A stretch of DNA of 31,961 nucleotides from Spyradomonas excrementavium (GCA_018714005.1 DVOA01000075.1:1-31961), one strand, 5' to 3'. Counted from the stretch's first letter, positions 14,834 through 23,157 are shown. The notes: generated by a model from the sequence alone, not told the origin. Translations and numbers: made by a program.

Positions 14834-15979
14834 CTATTTATTTTGTAATCTGCTTGTTATTAAGTAGTCGCAAAGCTTTGAGGCAAACTCTTTATAATTA
14901 ACCGCGATGTTTGAATCCGGATTTATCCTGCTTACGGGTTCGCCTTTGTTTACGGCTGACATCATTGTAAGATAATTGTTCGGAATTTTCCAGTAAACTT
15001 TTTGTTTTACAACATCTTCAATGTCAGAAGTCTTGATTTCCTCGTTTTCCATATATCTGTTGAGCACAAGTTTGATTTTTTCTGCGCTGTAACCGAGTTT
15101 TTCAAAAAGGTTTTTGCAGCGCTGGAGATTTCTTATTGCAGGAAGATTCACAATTGCAATCAAAAGAATAACATCCGAAATATCAAGCGCTTTTATGGAT
15201 TTTGCGTCAATACTGGTGCTTACATCGATAATTATATAAGAAAAAATCTTTTTAAGCCTTTTTATAAGCGCCTCAATCTGCTCTGAGCTGATTTCCTTGG
15301 ATTTTTCGATATTAACAGGGTCAGCAACAACGTATAAAGTGGAATTTTTATACTGCGAAAGCGACTGAATAAGCTCGGAATCATCCATATTGTCGAGATT
15401 TTTTACAATATATGCAATATCAAACCCCGGATTCAAATCAAGAAACGTAGAAACATCGCCGAGCTGCAAATTCAAATCAATGAGCGCAACTTTTTCCTTT
15501 GTCATATCAGCAATTTCAACAGCTGTATTAACAGCAATAGAGGTTTTCCCGATTCCGCCTTTGTTTGAGAAAGTGGAAATGACTTTGCAGGAATTTGTCC
15601 CGACTTCATCATCATTCTCAGAAAAAGCCCTGATTAATGTGCAAAAAGCGGTTTCTGTGACGGGCTTTGTCAGATATTCGCAGGCACCTGCCCGAAGAGC
15701 CCTGATTATAGAAGAAGTCGTGGATAAATCAGAAAGCGCAACGATTTTAACATGCCTTGCACTCTGATGGAGCAGAGAAATCGTCTGCAACGCGTTTTGT
15801 GCTGCCAAATCTATAATCAAAACACAATCCGCGGTGTTTTTCACCGTATCAATGCACTCCTCCGGCGCACCAAATTCCGCACAGAGCTGAGCTGTATCAA
15901 TATTTTTCAAATAGCTCTTCAAAATATTTCTTAAAGTTGCGTCAGAATCGACAATTATTACATTCAATTTTTTATCCAT
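14834..15979 (-). CDS. CpaE/TadZ-like protein: receiver domain plus ParA/MinD ATPase
   Basis: Proteins of this build (CpaE, TadZ) localise Flp/tad pilus machinery at the pole; MinD/ParA relatives position other large complexes. Residues 1-120 form a response-regulator receiver that keeps the acidic pair (Asp11, Asp13), the phospho-acceptor Asp57, Ser83 and Lys105, so it may really be phosphorylated. The ATPase follows, with a deviant Walker A FSNKGGIGKTS (Lys140, Lys145) and ALIDLNLQLGDVS. AAGGG precedes the ATG. The promoter is at 16006-16034. No other tad genes (ATPase, pilin, secretin) are in the window, so the structure it serves is unknown. Confidence 0.88.
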   Translation of the reverse strand: MDKKLNVIIVDSDATLRNILKSYLKNIDTAQLCAEFGAPEECIDTVKNTADCVLIIDLAAQNALQTISLLHQSARHVKIVALSDLSTTSSIIRALRAGACEYLTKPVTETAFCTLIRAFSENDDEVGTNSCKVISTFSNKGGIGKTSIAVNTAVEIADMTKEKVALIDLNLQLGDVSTFLDLNPGFDIAYIVKNLDNMDDSELIQSLSQYKNSTLYVVADPVNIEKSKEISSEQIEALIKRLKKIFSYIIIDVSTSIDAKSIKALDISDVILLIAIVNLPAIRNLQRCKNLFEKLGYSAEKIKLVLNRYMENEEIKTSDIEDVVKQKVYWKIPNNYLTMMSAVNKGEPVSRINPDSNIAVNYKEFASKLCDYLITSRLQNK

Positions 15980-16005
15980 ATAAAAGCCCTTATCTTCCAG
16001 ATTTT

Positions 16006-16034
16006 ATTTTACTATAATTTCGGGCATTTGTCAG
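16006..16034 (-). promoter_or_regulatory. promoter of the CpaE-like operon
   Basis: Minus strand CTGACA (16034-16029) and TAAAAT (16011-16006) have a 17-base spacer. It begins just past the terminator of the upstream gene. Confidence 0.55.
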
Positions 16035-16035
16035 G

Positions 16036-16065
16036 CAAAATAAAAAGGGTGCATCCGGCACCCTT
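16036..16065 (-). terminator. terminator of the EF-hand-like protein gene
   Basis: AAGGGTGC (16045-16052) and GCACCCTT (16058-16065) form an 8-bp stem with a 5-base loop; the minus strand continues TTTTATTTT. Confidence 0.85.
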
Positions 16066-16125
16066 ATAAAAACCTACCTACCTTAAAAATAAACCGAGGA
16101 AATAATTTACGAGATATTAATTTAG

Positions 16126-17361
16126 TTATTTTTTATCTTTTTCTTGCTTTTTTGCTTCTGAAGAAGAACTCGCTTCCGAAGATGAAGAGGATGATTCAGA
16201 TTTAGAAGAAGACGTTGTTGTTTCAGTTGTTTTTGTTGTTGTGGTGGTCGTCGTTTCTTCTTTTTTCTCCGGCGTAATTTTTCTGTCAATACCGCCTTCC
16301 GCTTTTTTGAGCTTGTTTTTAAACTCTTCAAAGACTTTTGGTATTTCAGAGGCGCTGCCTTTTTTCGCATCGACATCAGCCTTGAATTTTTCAATTTCTG
16401 CCGCTGAAATCGGACATTTTTCGCCATAATCAGCGATTAAAGCCGTTGCTCTGTCAGCGAGCGCATTTTTCAGGTGTTCAATTTTTGACGTATATTTTTT
16501 GCCGCTAAAATCATCATATATTGACTCAATAAGGTTGTAATCATCGCCCATGTAGCCTTTATCACAGATTTCTGTCTTGTAATATTCCATTACTTCGACA
16601 ACATTTTCGGCTGTAATGTCATTCATTGTATCAGCAACACGCTTGTCACCGCCGACATTACCGAACATTCCCAGGAAGTTCAAACCTTTCATGCCTTCTT
16701 TTAGTTTTTCGGCAATAGTCTGCACTTTCAGGTCAAATTCGCCAGTATCATTCAGTGAATCTCTGTAAGATTTTACAGTGCTGCGCTCTTCAAGTTCTTT
16801 TTTGAGCTTTTCGACTTCCTCTTTGAGCTTTTTAACAGCTTCAGTGTCTTCTGCTGTTTCCTTTTTCTTTTTAGCTTCTTCTGTTTCAGTAACAGTTGTG
16901 GTCGGAGTTTTAAATATTTCAGCCCAAAGCTTCATAGTTTCTGCGTCATAAGCCTTCAAAAACGCTGTAAGCTTGTTCATCTGCATAAGCCAGCTGTTCC
17001 AGCCATTATTCACAGAATTTACATAATTCCATACCTGCCCGTCGTTATAAGCCGCAAGGGAGTCCATCGGATATGAGATAGTACGCCCTGCATAGTTTGT
17101 AGCATACTGCCAGATATTTTCGGCAGGTTCATATTGTGAAGAGAATACGGAAACTGATGACGCAGAGGAGGAGTTAGTTGATTTGACAGGGTTTGACTGT
17201 GCTTTAACCACAGCAGTCCATTCTTCCTGTGAAAGACCGATTGCGCCGTCTTTTGCCGTCAACTTTCCGTCACCGTCCGTGTCTTTTGCGGTGATAGTTT
17301 TTCCGTCTTTGATAACGGAATAGGTATCAGAACCCGTTTTTACGATTCTAATGTCTGCCAT
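16126..17361 (-). CDS. 411-aa hypothetical protein with EF-hand/dockerin-like loop, coiled coil and Ser/Thr tail
   Basis: Unknown function. I chose ATG 17361 (MADIRIVKTGSDTYSVIKDG) over an upstream codon because GAGG sits 8 bases before it. Residues 27-38, DTDGDGKLTAKD, form a calcium-binding loop of EF-hand/dockerin type, followed by LSQEEW. A lysine/glutamate coiled coil spans about residues 160-200 (AVKKLKEEVEKLKKELEE). The middle is soluble and mixed. The last 45 residues are nearly all Thr, Ser, Glu and Lys (long Thr and Ser runs) and should be disordered. There is no N-terminal signal peptide. Such a build fits a structural or surface-associated protein, but nothing proves export. It is monocistronic. 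Confidence 0.8.
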   Translation of the reverse strand: MADIRIVKTGSDTYSVIKDGKTITAKDTDGDGKLTAKDGAIGLSQEEWTAVVKAQSNPVKSTNSSSASSVSVFSSQYEPAENIWQYATNYAGRTISYPMDSLAAYNDGQVWNYVNSVNNGWNSWLMQMNKLTAFLKAYDAETMKLWAEIFKTPTTTVTETEEAKKKKETAEDTEAVKKLKEEVEKLKKELEERSTVKSYRDSLNDTGEFDLKVQTIAEKLKEGMKGLNFLGMFGNVGGDKRVADTMNDITAENVVEVMEYYKTEICDKGYMGDDYNLIESIYDDFSGKKYTSKIEHLKNALADRATALIADYGEKCPISAAEIEKFKADVDAKKGSASEIPKVFEEFKNKLKKAEGGIDRKITPEKKEETTTTTTTKTTETTTSSSKSESSSSSSEASSSSEAKKQEKDKK

Positions 17362-17576
17362 CTTCGTATCCTCTAATTTCCTAATTAAATTTTTTATTCC
17401 TCGTTCCTGTTTATATAAAAAATTTTTCAGGGACAAAATTGCCTTTTAGAAGTCTTTTTTTAACGCAATTTGCCTCAAAAGTGCATAAATCAAGGATTTT
17501 TCAGATTAACAAAACTTAATATTTGCTGAAAAAATCGCATGACAATTGAAATTATTTAACATAATATAAGTGGAAT

Positions 17577-18524
17577 ATGACCAACGAATTTAATCACTAC
17601 ACAGTAATGGCAAATGAGGCTGTTGACGCGCTTAATTGCGAAAACGGAAAGATTTACGTTGACGCAACGCTGGGCGGCGGGGGGCATTCGGAGTTGATTT
17701 TGAAGAAAATTCAGCCGGACGGGCGGCTTATTTCCTTTGATATTGACGATGACGCCATTTCTTATGCAGGTGAAAGACTGAAAGATTACAAAAATTTAAC
17801 AATCGTTAAGGATTCTTATACAAATATTAAAAAAGTTTTACAAAACCTCGGAATTGAACAAATTACGGGGGGAATTTTATTCGATTTAGGGGCTTCATAT
17901 CACCAGCTGACCAGGCAGGAACGCGGTTTCAGCTTTATGAAAGAGGCGCCGCTGGATATGCGTTTTGATATGGACGCAGATTTGAGCGCTTATGACGTTG
18001 TAAACGGTTACAGCGAGGACGATTTGGTCAGAATTATATCAGAATATGGGGAAGAACGTTTTACAAAAAGAATTGTAAAAAATATCATCGAATACAGAAA
18101 GTCGAAAACAATTGATACGACAACAGAATTAGCCCAATTAATAAAAAAGTCTGTACCGTTGACTAAAGAAAAAATTCACCCCGCAACCCGCGTCTTTCAA
18201 GCGATTCGCATAGAAGTGAACCACGAGTTACAAAATATTAAAAATACATTAAATGATGTGCTCCATTTATTATCTGTTGGTGCTATAATTAGTGTAATAA
18301 GTTTTCACTCTTTAGAGGACAGACTTGTAAAACAATGTTTCAGGTATTATAGCGCTAAGTGCCGCTGCAAACCGACGGACCCGGTTTGTAACTGTAAGCC
18401 TCCGATGCTTGAATTAATTAACAAAAAGCCGATAACGGCGTCACAATCAGAGATAGAAATTAACCCGCCCTCAAGATCTGCAAAACTAAGGGTAGCGAAA
18501 AAAATATCTTCATGGGAGAACTAA
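17577..18524 (+). CDS. rsmH: 16S rRNA (cytosine(1402)-N(4))-methyltransferase
   Basis: RsmH (MraW) methylates N4 of C1402 in the 16S rRNA P-site using S-adenosylmethionine. The 315-aa length is usual. The SAM-binding glycine motif VDATLGGGGHSELIL lies near residue 29. Downstream are MRFDMDADLSAYDVVN, the HPATRVFQAIRIEVNHEL block and the terminal VISFHSLEDRLVKQCFR. As in many bacteria, an FtsL-like gene follows, one base after its stop, marking the start of a division/cell-wall arrangement, although no further dcw genes follow here. There is only a poor ribosome binding site. A TATAAG or CATAAT at 17560-17570 would put the transcript start 0-5 bases before the ATG. Confidence 0.97.
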   Translation: MTNEFNHYTVMANEAVDALNCENGKIYVDATLGGGGHSELILKKIQPDGRLISFDIDDDAISYAGERLKDYKNLTIVKDSYTNIKKVLQNLGIEQITGGILFDLGASYHQLTRQERGFSFMKEAPLDMRFDMDADLSAYDVVNGYSEDDLVRIISEYGEERFTKRIVKNIIEYRKSKTIDTTTELAQLIKKSVPLTKEKIHPATRVFQAIRIEVNHELQNIKNTLNDVLHLLSVGAIISVISFHSLEDRLVKQCFRYYSAKCRCKPTDPVCNCKPPMLELINKKPITASQSEIEINPPSRSAKLRVAKKISSWEN

Positions 18525-18525
18525 A

Positions 18526-18975
18526 TTGACAAGACCGGCAGTTGATTTACGCAAAAATCAATATCAATCATACAATAATCAGTACGCTTCTAATCCGATT
18601 ATTGACGGTTACTTCCCAAAATATAAGACTTACAAAGAAATGGCGATTTCCCGCGTCAACAGGACTTTATGCGGGATTTTAGTGTTTTTCATTTTGCTTT
18701 CTGCAGTCAGCTACTATTTTGTCACAGCAAGCGAAATGACCCTCAACAAATACAGAAAAGAAACGCTTTCTTTAAACGATGAAAACGTTGAACTCCAGAA
18801 CAGGCTGGATTATTTAAAATCATATTACAATGTTGATAAAGCAATGCAGCAGAAAAACCTGCTTCACAAGGCAAAAAGCGTAATGGAAGTAAATCAGACA
18901 GCGGCAGCCGGACTTGCCAGCAAATCTTCTAATTCTGCGGCGCAAAAGCCTTTCCAGTGGTCAATCGGATATTAA
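18526..18975 (+). CDS. FtsL-like single-pass division/coiled-coil protein
   Basis: The 149-aa protein has the FtsL layout: a cytoplasmic N-terminus of about 45 residues, one membrane helix (about 47-66, LCGILVFFILLSAVSYYFV), and a short periplasmic coiled coil (about 72-100, SLNDENVELQNRLDYLKSYY). A low-complexity Ser/Ala tail follows. FtsL recruits the FtsQLB division complex; the position directly after rsmH is the classic ftsL position. The start is TTG 18526, backed by GGGAG seven bases ahead. Sequence similarity among FtsL proteins is always weak, so the name rests on topology and synteny. Confidence 0.65.
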   Translation: MTRPAVDLRKNQYQSYNNQYASNPIIDGYFPKYKTYKEMAISRVNRTLCGILVFFILLSAVSYYFVTASEMTLNKYRKETLSLNDENVELQNRLDYLKSYYNVDKAMQQKNLLHKAKSVMEVNQTAAAGLASKSSNSAAQKPFQWSIGY

Positions 18976-18981
18976 TTTTAA

Positions 18982-19302
18982 ATGGCGAACAACGAAATTG
19001 AATCGGCAATCAAAGAAATTGACGAAAAATTGGTACATTTTCCAGACGATTTTTCGCTTTATTATGAGCGCGGATATTTGTATTATTTACTTGGCAACGA
19101 GCAGCAGGCGCAATGCGATTATATAAAATCCGTGAACCTCGGTCTTGACTGCACGAGAAAGCCTTATTACGAATTTTGCCGTCCTGTTTTTAATTACAAC
19201 CTCTGGCAGAAAATCGCGCTTGTTCTTGCGGCGATTTTCCTTGTTTTTGTTATATTTAAGGATTTCTGGGGTTTTCTTCTTAAATTAAAGCAATATTTAT
19301 AG
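18982..19302 (+). CDS. TPR-repeat protein with C-terminal membrane anchor
   Basis: The 106-aa protein has one or two TPR-like helical pairs in residues 8-60 (DDFSLYYERGYLYYLLGNEQ then AQCDYIKSVNLG) and one hydrophobic helix near residues 77-97 (IALVLAAIFLVFVIFKDFWG). It is likely a tail-anchored scaffold facing the cytoplasm. It begins 6 bases after the FtsL-like gene and is co-transcribed with rsmH. The partner is unknown; a link to division is only suggested by position. It ends 1 base before the stop of the convergent 980-aa gene. Confidence 0.75.
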   Translation: MANNEIESAIKEIDEKLVHFPDDFSLYYERGYLYYLLGNEQQAQCDYIKSVNLGLDCTRKPYYEFCRPVFNYNLWQKIALVLAAIFLVFVIFKDFWGFLLKLKQYL

Positions 19303-19303
19303 A

Positions 19304-22246
19304 TTATTCCGCAAGATTCATGCCGTATTTTCTGATACGGAGCGCAACTGCGTCATCTTTTGCCTTATCTGTTTCATCAGGATTCAAAATTCCGAGCAAA
19401 TCAACAAAATAACCCTTGCCCTCTTTTTTTACGTCCTCATTGACCCAGATTACCATTTCATCAAAATATTCCTTGTATAAACGGTTTAAAGCGTTCAAAT
19501 TCGGCTTTTTCTTCAGCGAAATCGCAATATCTTTATCAAGGCTGAAAGAATGGTAGGTTCTGTCTTCGGACGGAATGTTTTTGTCTTTCACAAGGCGAAA
19601 AACCTCGATATTATCGCATAATTCTTCAAACTGCATGCCAAAAACATCCTTATTTCCCGTTGCTTCATACAAAACATCGGCCAGAGCCTGCTCCATTGCT
19701 AGAGTTTTGAGCTTATTGCTCATTGAAAAATCCACTTTGCAGATAAGGATGATTTTTCCGCGGTCATTTGGCGATTTTCTTTTTGTAAGGTACCGGGCTT
19801 CATAGTTATCAATCTCTGCAAAATCTTTTGAATTGCGCAATTTTGCCGTTAATTCGCCCGAATAATCCTTCATAAAGGCTGCAGGCACAAAATCATATTT
19901 TTGAGCAATCTTAAAAGCAATATGTTTCAGCTTATTGTCCATTTCAAACTGGTCAGGGCTGTCAAAAATACATTCCGGAAGCTGGCTTTTTAAGTCCTCT
20001 GGCATATTTGCCTTAAATTTTTCATAAAAAGCAGCCTTTACTGCCGGCGGATAAGCGCTTTTTTCTGAAAACAGCACAAATAGCGAAGCTCCGTACTGAT
20101 TCATGTAGTTTTTCAAGGCTTCTTTGGTGCCGTTTGTGACATTAACCGCCTCCATAATGTTCAAGGACTTCAGGGTGCGCTCAAAAGCCGCCTTTGACAA
20201 TGCCGGATAATAATCGTCAACGACTTTATCTAGCTCTGAATCGCTCAAATCCTTTTTAAAGAACTCATACAGCGAATTTATCCTTTCAGCGTTCACTGGC
20301 TTGTTCTTTTTGACAATATTTAGCACATAGCGCCTGCCGTTTTTATGCGAATCCAGCACAATCGGCTCTTCCCCTCGCTCAAGATGATACATAGCCATTT
20401 TCACATCAGAGTTTGACATTGTATAAACATCGGGATTTTTTGTAAATTCATACAAAGTATCAGCCAGAGCCGCCTCAAGAGCCCTATTATATCTGGCAAT
20501 TTCGGGAAGTTCTTTTGAAACGAATTTTTTCACAATTTCCGTTTCCCTCAAGTTCAATGCCGCACCGCGAAGATTTTTTGTCCACGCACGTATTGCCTCC
20601 TCGGGCAGCAGCTCAAAAACGGTTTCATACATATCGGAATAGAAGTTTTTGGGCATTGATTTTACTTTGCCGTAAACATGTTTATTGTAAGCATCGGCAA
20701 AATCCTTTTGATATTGCGGTTTTTCAGGATTTATTTCAATTTTCGGGGTTGAGGGCAGATTATTTTTGAATTTTTCAATTTCTTTTACGCGCTGGTTTTT
20801 GTCACGCATAATCTGCTTTTTCAGTTCCTCAAAAGTACCGCTTGAGATTGCTCTTTGTATTTTTTCCTGCGATAGAACAATCTTTTTGCCCAAATCTGAC
20901 GCAAAATCAGGATGTTTTTCCCAGAATTCATTCATAACCCTCGACTGAAAACTGCTGAACTCCTGCGTAGAATAGAGCAAATCGGCCGGTTTGAAGACCT
21001 GATTGGCTTTTAAGAACGCAGAAAGCTCTTTTATCAAGTCAGAGCTGTGATTCCATGCGTCAATCATCGTGTAGCGAAGCGGCTCGGAGCCGGATTTCAT
21101 TTTTGAGATATAATCCGTCCTTTGCGCAGAAGTCATGCCCGCCCAGCGCGCAGAAAGGCGCTGCATTCGCTTTATATGGAGCGTATCGCGCTCTGCTTCG
21201 GATAAATTGGCTTCAAAAAGCTTTAATTTGTTCGTAGCCCATTTTTTGAAGAGTTCGTCCTGCGAAAGTTTTTGTGAGCCCGCTTTTGTATGTTTTCTTG
21301 GCGATTCTTCGGAAGTTTTTGCGGTTTCTGTGTTTTTATTTTGCTTTTCTTCGGCGCGCCGACTCTTTTTAAAGGATTTAAGCATTTCCAGCTCGTTTAT
21401 ATCATCCGCAATCATGTCCAGCATCTCATTTTTTGTATGCGAATACCACCAGTTCTCGAATTTTTCAACAGAAACCTTTGCACGGGCGGTTCTTTCGCTA
21501 TCATCAAGAGAATCCCAGAAAGCGCGCTGCCCTTGAGAGATTTTTTCCCCGACCAAATCTGCATAACCGGCTTTTGTATACCTCAACGACTGCTGATATT
21601 CAAACTCCGGCAGCTCAATCCCGACCGAGCGCAAAGTTGAGCCGTAAACATAAGGAGAATCAGGATTTTTAAACCTGAAATCAGCTTTAAAATCAGGGTC
21701 AAGGTCGTTTTCAAGGTCTTTGTTTATTTCTTCAATGGTTTTTGCCTCGAGAAAGACTTTTTTCACAAGATAAACCGTCAAATTTTCACGACTTTTCAAT
21801 ACGCCCTGATTTGAAAGCGAAAGAAGTTCGTCATTTTCTTTTGCCGACATAAGAATACCGCGTTTTGCCTTTGAATCAAGCGGATTTATCAGGTTTTTAA
21901 AAAGTTCTTCATCCGGGAAAGATTTTTTTATATCATCGACAGTTTGCGCGGATTCCAGCTTTGAAAACGCCCTTTTTTGCGCCTCCAAGGGCGTCAGGCG
22001 GGATTTGTCCTCCATAGATTCCACATACCGGCGCAAAGTAGAGGGCATTCGCTCCTTATTTGTATCATAAAATCGCTCAAGCCCCTTATCAACCCTTGCT
22101 CCGAAGGACATCAGGTGGTCATTGAATTTTGAACGCAGCTCAAAATTCGCCGCAGGGCTGGTTTGTGCAATGTTTTGAGCTGATTTTCCGGTATTTTTAC
22201 TGTTTTTTGGCTGTGCAATATAAATTTGTGATGGCTGGACACACAT
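19304..22246 (-). CDS. 980-aa conserved-type hypothetical protein with internal duplication
   Basis: Unknown function. It has no signal peptide and no membrane helix; it is mostly helical and very charged. The N-terminal 35 residues are low-complexity Gln/Ser/Asn, followed by FGARVDKGLERFYDTNKERM (49-68). A Lys/Glu/Ser-rich linker lies near residues 295-330. Two stretches about 262 residues apart are alike: ALADTLYEFTKNPDVYTM (593-610) and ALADVLYEATGNKDVFGM (854-871), each followed about 40 residues later by KK-x-KP/PN-x(4)-N-x-LY. I recall similar N-termini in Gastranaerophilales hypothetical proteins, without a database check. AGGGA precedes the ATG. No promoter is clear. It is transcribed toward the TPR gene with no gap for a shared terminator. 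Confidence 0.8.
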   Translation of the reverse strand: MCVQPSQIYIAQPKNSKNTGKSAQNIAQTSPAANFELRSKFNDHLMSFGARVDKGLERFYDTNKERMPSTLRRYVESMEDKSRLTPLEAQKRAFSKLESAQTVDDIKKSFPDEELFKNLINPLDSKAKRGILMSAKENDELLSLSNQGVLKSRENLTVYLVKKVFLEAKTIEEINKDLENDLDPDFKADFRFKNPDSPYVYGSTLRSVGIELPEFEYQQSLRYTKAGYADLVGEKISQGQRAFWDSLDDSERTARAKVSVEKFENWWYSHTKNEMLDMIADDINELEMLKSFKKSRRAEEKQNKNTETAKTSEESPRKHTKAGSQKLSQDELFKKWATNKLKLFEANLSEAERDTLHIKRMQRLSARWAGMTSAQRTDYISKMKSGSEPLRYTMIDAWNHSSDLIKELSAFLKANQVFKPADLLYSTQEFSSFQSRVMNEFWEKHPDFASDLGKKIVLSQEKIQRAISSGTFEELKKQIMRDKNQRVKEIEKFKNNLPSTPKIEINPEKPQYQKDFADAYNKHVYGKVKSMPKNFYSDMYETVFELLPEEAIRAWTKNLRGAALNLRETEIVKKFVSKELPEIARYNRALEAALADTLYEFTKNPDVYTMSNSDVKMAMYHLERGEEPIVLDSHKNGRRYVLNIVKKNKPVNAERINSLYEFFKKDLSDSELDKVVDDYYPALSKAAFERTLKSLNIMEAVNVTNGTKEALKNYMNQYGASLFVLFSEKSAYPPAVKAAFYEKFKANMPEDLKSQLPECIFDSPDQFEMDNKLKHIAFKIAQKYDFVPAAFMKDYSGELTAKLRNSKDFAEIDNYEARYLTKRKSPNDRGKIILICKVDFSMSNKLKTLAMEQALADVLYEATGNKDVFGMQFEELCDNIEVFRLVKDKNIPSEDRTYHSFSLDKDIAISLKKKPNLNALNRLYKEYFDEMVIWVNEDVKKEGKGYFVDLLGILNPDETDKAKDDAVALRIRKYGMNLAE

Positions 22247-22322
22247 ATTATTTCCCTGTTATGGTTATTTAATGCAGCTGATTGGATTAATTTGCCATCA
22301 AAAAAAGTTTTGTTAATAAATT

Positions 22323-22351
22323 TTTACACAAGAGCAGAAAAGTATTATAAT
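22323..22351 (+). promoter_or_regulatory. promoter of the 62-aa membrane protein, with operator-like palindrome
   Basis: TTTACA (22323-22328) and TATAAT (22346-22351) have a 17-base spacer. The -10 box lies inside the perfect 14-bp palindrome AGTATTATAATACT (22341-22354), a possible repressor site. Confidence 0.65.
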
Positions 22352-22381
22352 ACTTGCGTAAAAAGTTTACGGAGAAATTTT

Positions 22382-22570
22382 ATGATTAGATTACTCATTA
22401 TCCTTATTGCAGCTGCCGGAATCTGGTTTGCATACACAAATTGGGGCTCAATGACCAAAAATGTCAACATGGAAAACGCGCAAAACGCAATCAAGCAAGA
22501 AAAAACAATCCAAAACGTAATGCACACGCGTTCTGACCGTGCACAGGAAGTGGAAGACGTTACCAGATAA
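22382..22570 (+). CDS. 62-aa single-pass membrane protein
   Basis: Unknown function. ATG 22382 is preceded by CGGAG, which decides it over an upstream in-frame codon. Residues 2-19 are a hydrophobic helix (IRLLIILIAAAGIWFAYT). The rest is polar and probably periplasmic or cytoplasmic helical (NMENAQNAIKQEKTIQNVM). The gene has its own near-consensus promoter and its own terminator, so it is an independent small gene and likely expressed well. It diverges from the 980-aa gene. Confidence 0.75.
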   Translation: MIRLLIILIAAAGIWFAYTNWGSMTKNVNMENAQNAIKQEKTIQNVMHTRSDRAQEVEDVTR

Positions 22571-22602
22571 GGTTTTTCCCTCAATTGTAAACAAACATTA
22601 AG

Positions 22603-22642
22603 AAAAGTATATAAAAAAAGGCAATTTTTATATACTTTTTTT
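22603..22642 (+). terminator. terminator of the 62-aa membrane protein gene
   Basis: AGTATATAAAAA pairs with TTTTTATATACT (12 bp, all but two pairs A-T) and is followed by seven T. The stem is long but AT-rich. Confidence 0.7.
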
Positions 22643-22686
22643 GTTTATATATATACAAGAGAGAAAACCGAAAGAGAGCAAAGACA

Positions 22687-22869
22687 ATGATTTCCAACCC
22701 GTTCGCAAACTATACTTTATCAATCACAACACAATATCACGATACAAAAGCAAGAGTAGAAGAAGCTCAAAAACAGCCCCCCAGAAAAAGATATACAAGT
22801 CTTGAATCAATGCTTGAAGAATGCTATTTTCTGGGTGCAACAAGATTCGGAACAAACTTCATTGCATAA
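22687..22869 (+). CDS. 60-aa small orphan protein
   Basis: Unknown function. The 60-aa protein starts MISNPFANYTLSITTQYHDT, is soluble, and has a basic centre (QKQPPRKRYTSLESM). A GAGAG-like purine stretch precedes the ATG with loose spacing. It lies alone between two intrinsic terminators (22603-22642 and 22926-22949), which supports a separate transcription unit. A TATATATAC stretch at about 22646-22655 could hold its -10. It may be a regulator-sized or stress-type small protein; there is no basis for a name. Confidence 0.55.
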   Translation: MISNPFANYTLSITTQYHDTKARVEEAQKQPPRKRYTSLESMLEECYFLGATRFGTNFIA

Positions 22870-22925
22870 TAAATAATTTCAGACAAAACGGACTAACAGG
22901 AAAAACCAGACTAATAGAGAATTTT

Positions 22926-22949
22926 AAGCCCTCAAAAGAGGGCTTTTTT
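22926..22949 (+). terminator. terminator of the 60-aa protein gene
   Basis: AAGCCCTC (22926-22933) and GAGGGCTT (22938-22945) form a perfect 8-bp stem with an AAAA loop, followed by a T run. Confidence 0.9.
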
Positions 22950-23043
22950 ATTGGGTTTTTGGATGTTTTATGTAAAGATTGTTCCATTTGAGCACGCGGA
23001 TGACGGCAAAGAGGGGCAAGAGGGGATGAAATTTGCGCAAGTG

Positions 23044-23133
23044 CCGTTCCCCACCCCAGTTCTCCCCGAGTTGGGGAGGGAGGTGAATAAGCGGTTGTTC
23101 CCCGCTCCGGCGCTACCCGGGTTGGGCGGGGAA
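23044..23133. repeat. GC-rich double-hairpin intergenic repeat
   Basis: The stretch between the 60-aa gene and the HEAT gene (22870-23216) has no gene but holds this repeat. Hairpin one is CTCCCC-gagtt-GGGGAG (23062-23078) with weaker flanking pairs. Hairpin two joins TTCCCCGC (23098-23105) to GCGGGGAA (23126-23133) and encloses CCCGGG. Its GC content is far above that of the neighbourhood, so a dispersed REP/BIME-like or imported element is likely. Confidence 0.6.
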
Positions 23134-23157
23134 AAAGTGTATAAAATCTTTACAGAA

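Noticed and set aside
23044..23133. CRISPR-like or tRNA-like structure in the GC-rich hairpin region
   Set aside because: There are no regularly spaced direct repeats and no cloverleaf or TTCGA-type arm; only two separate hairpins.
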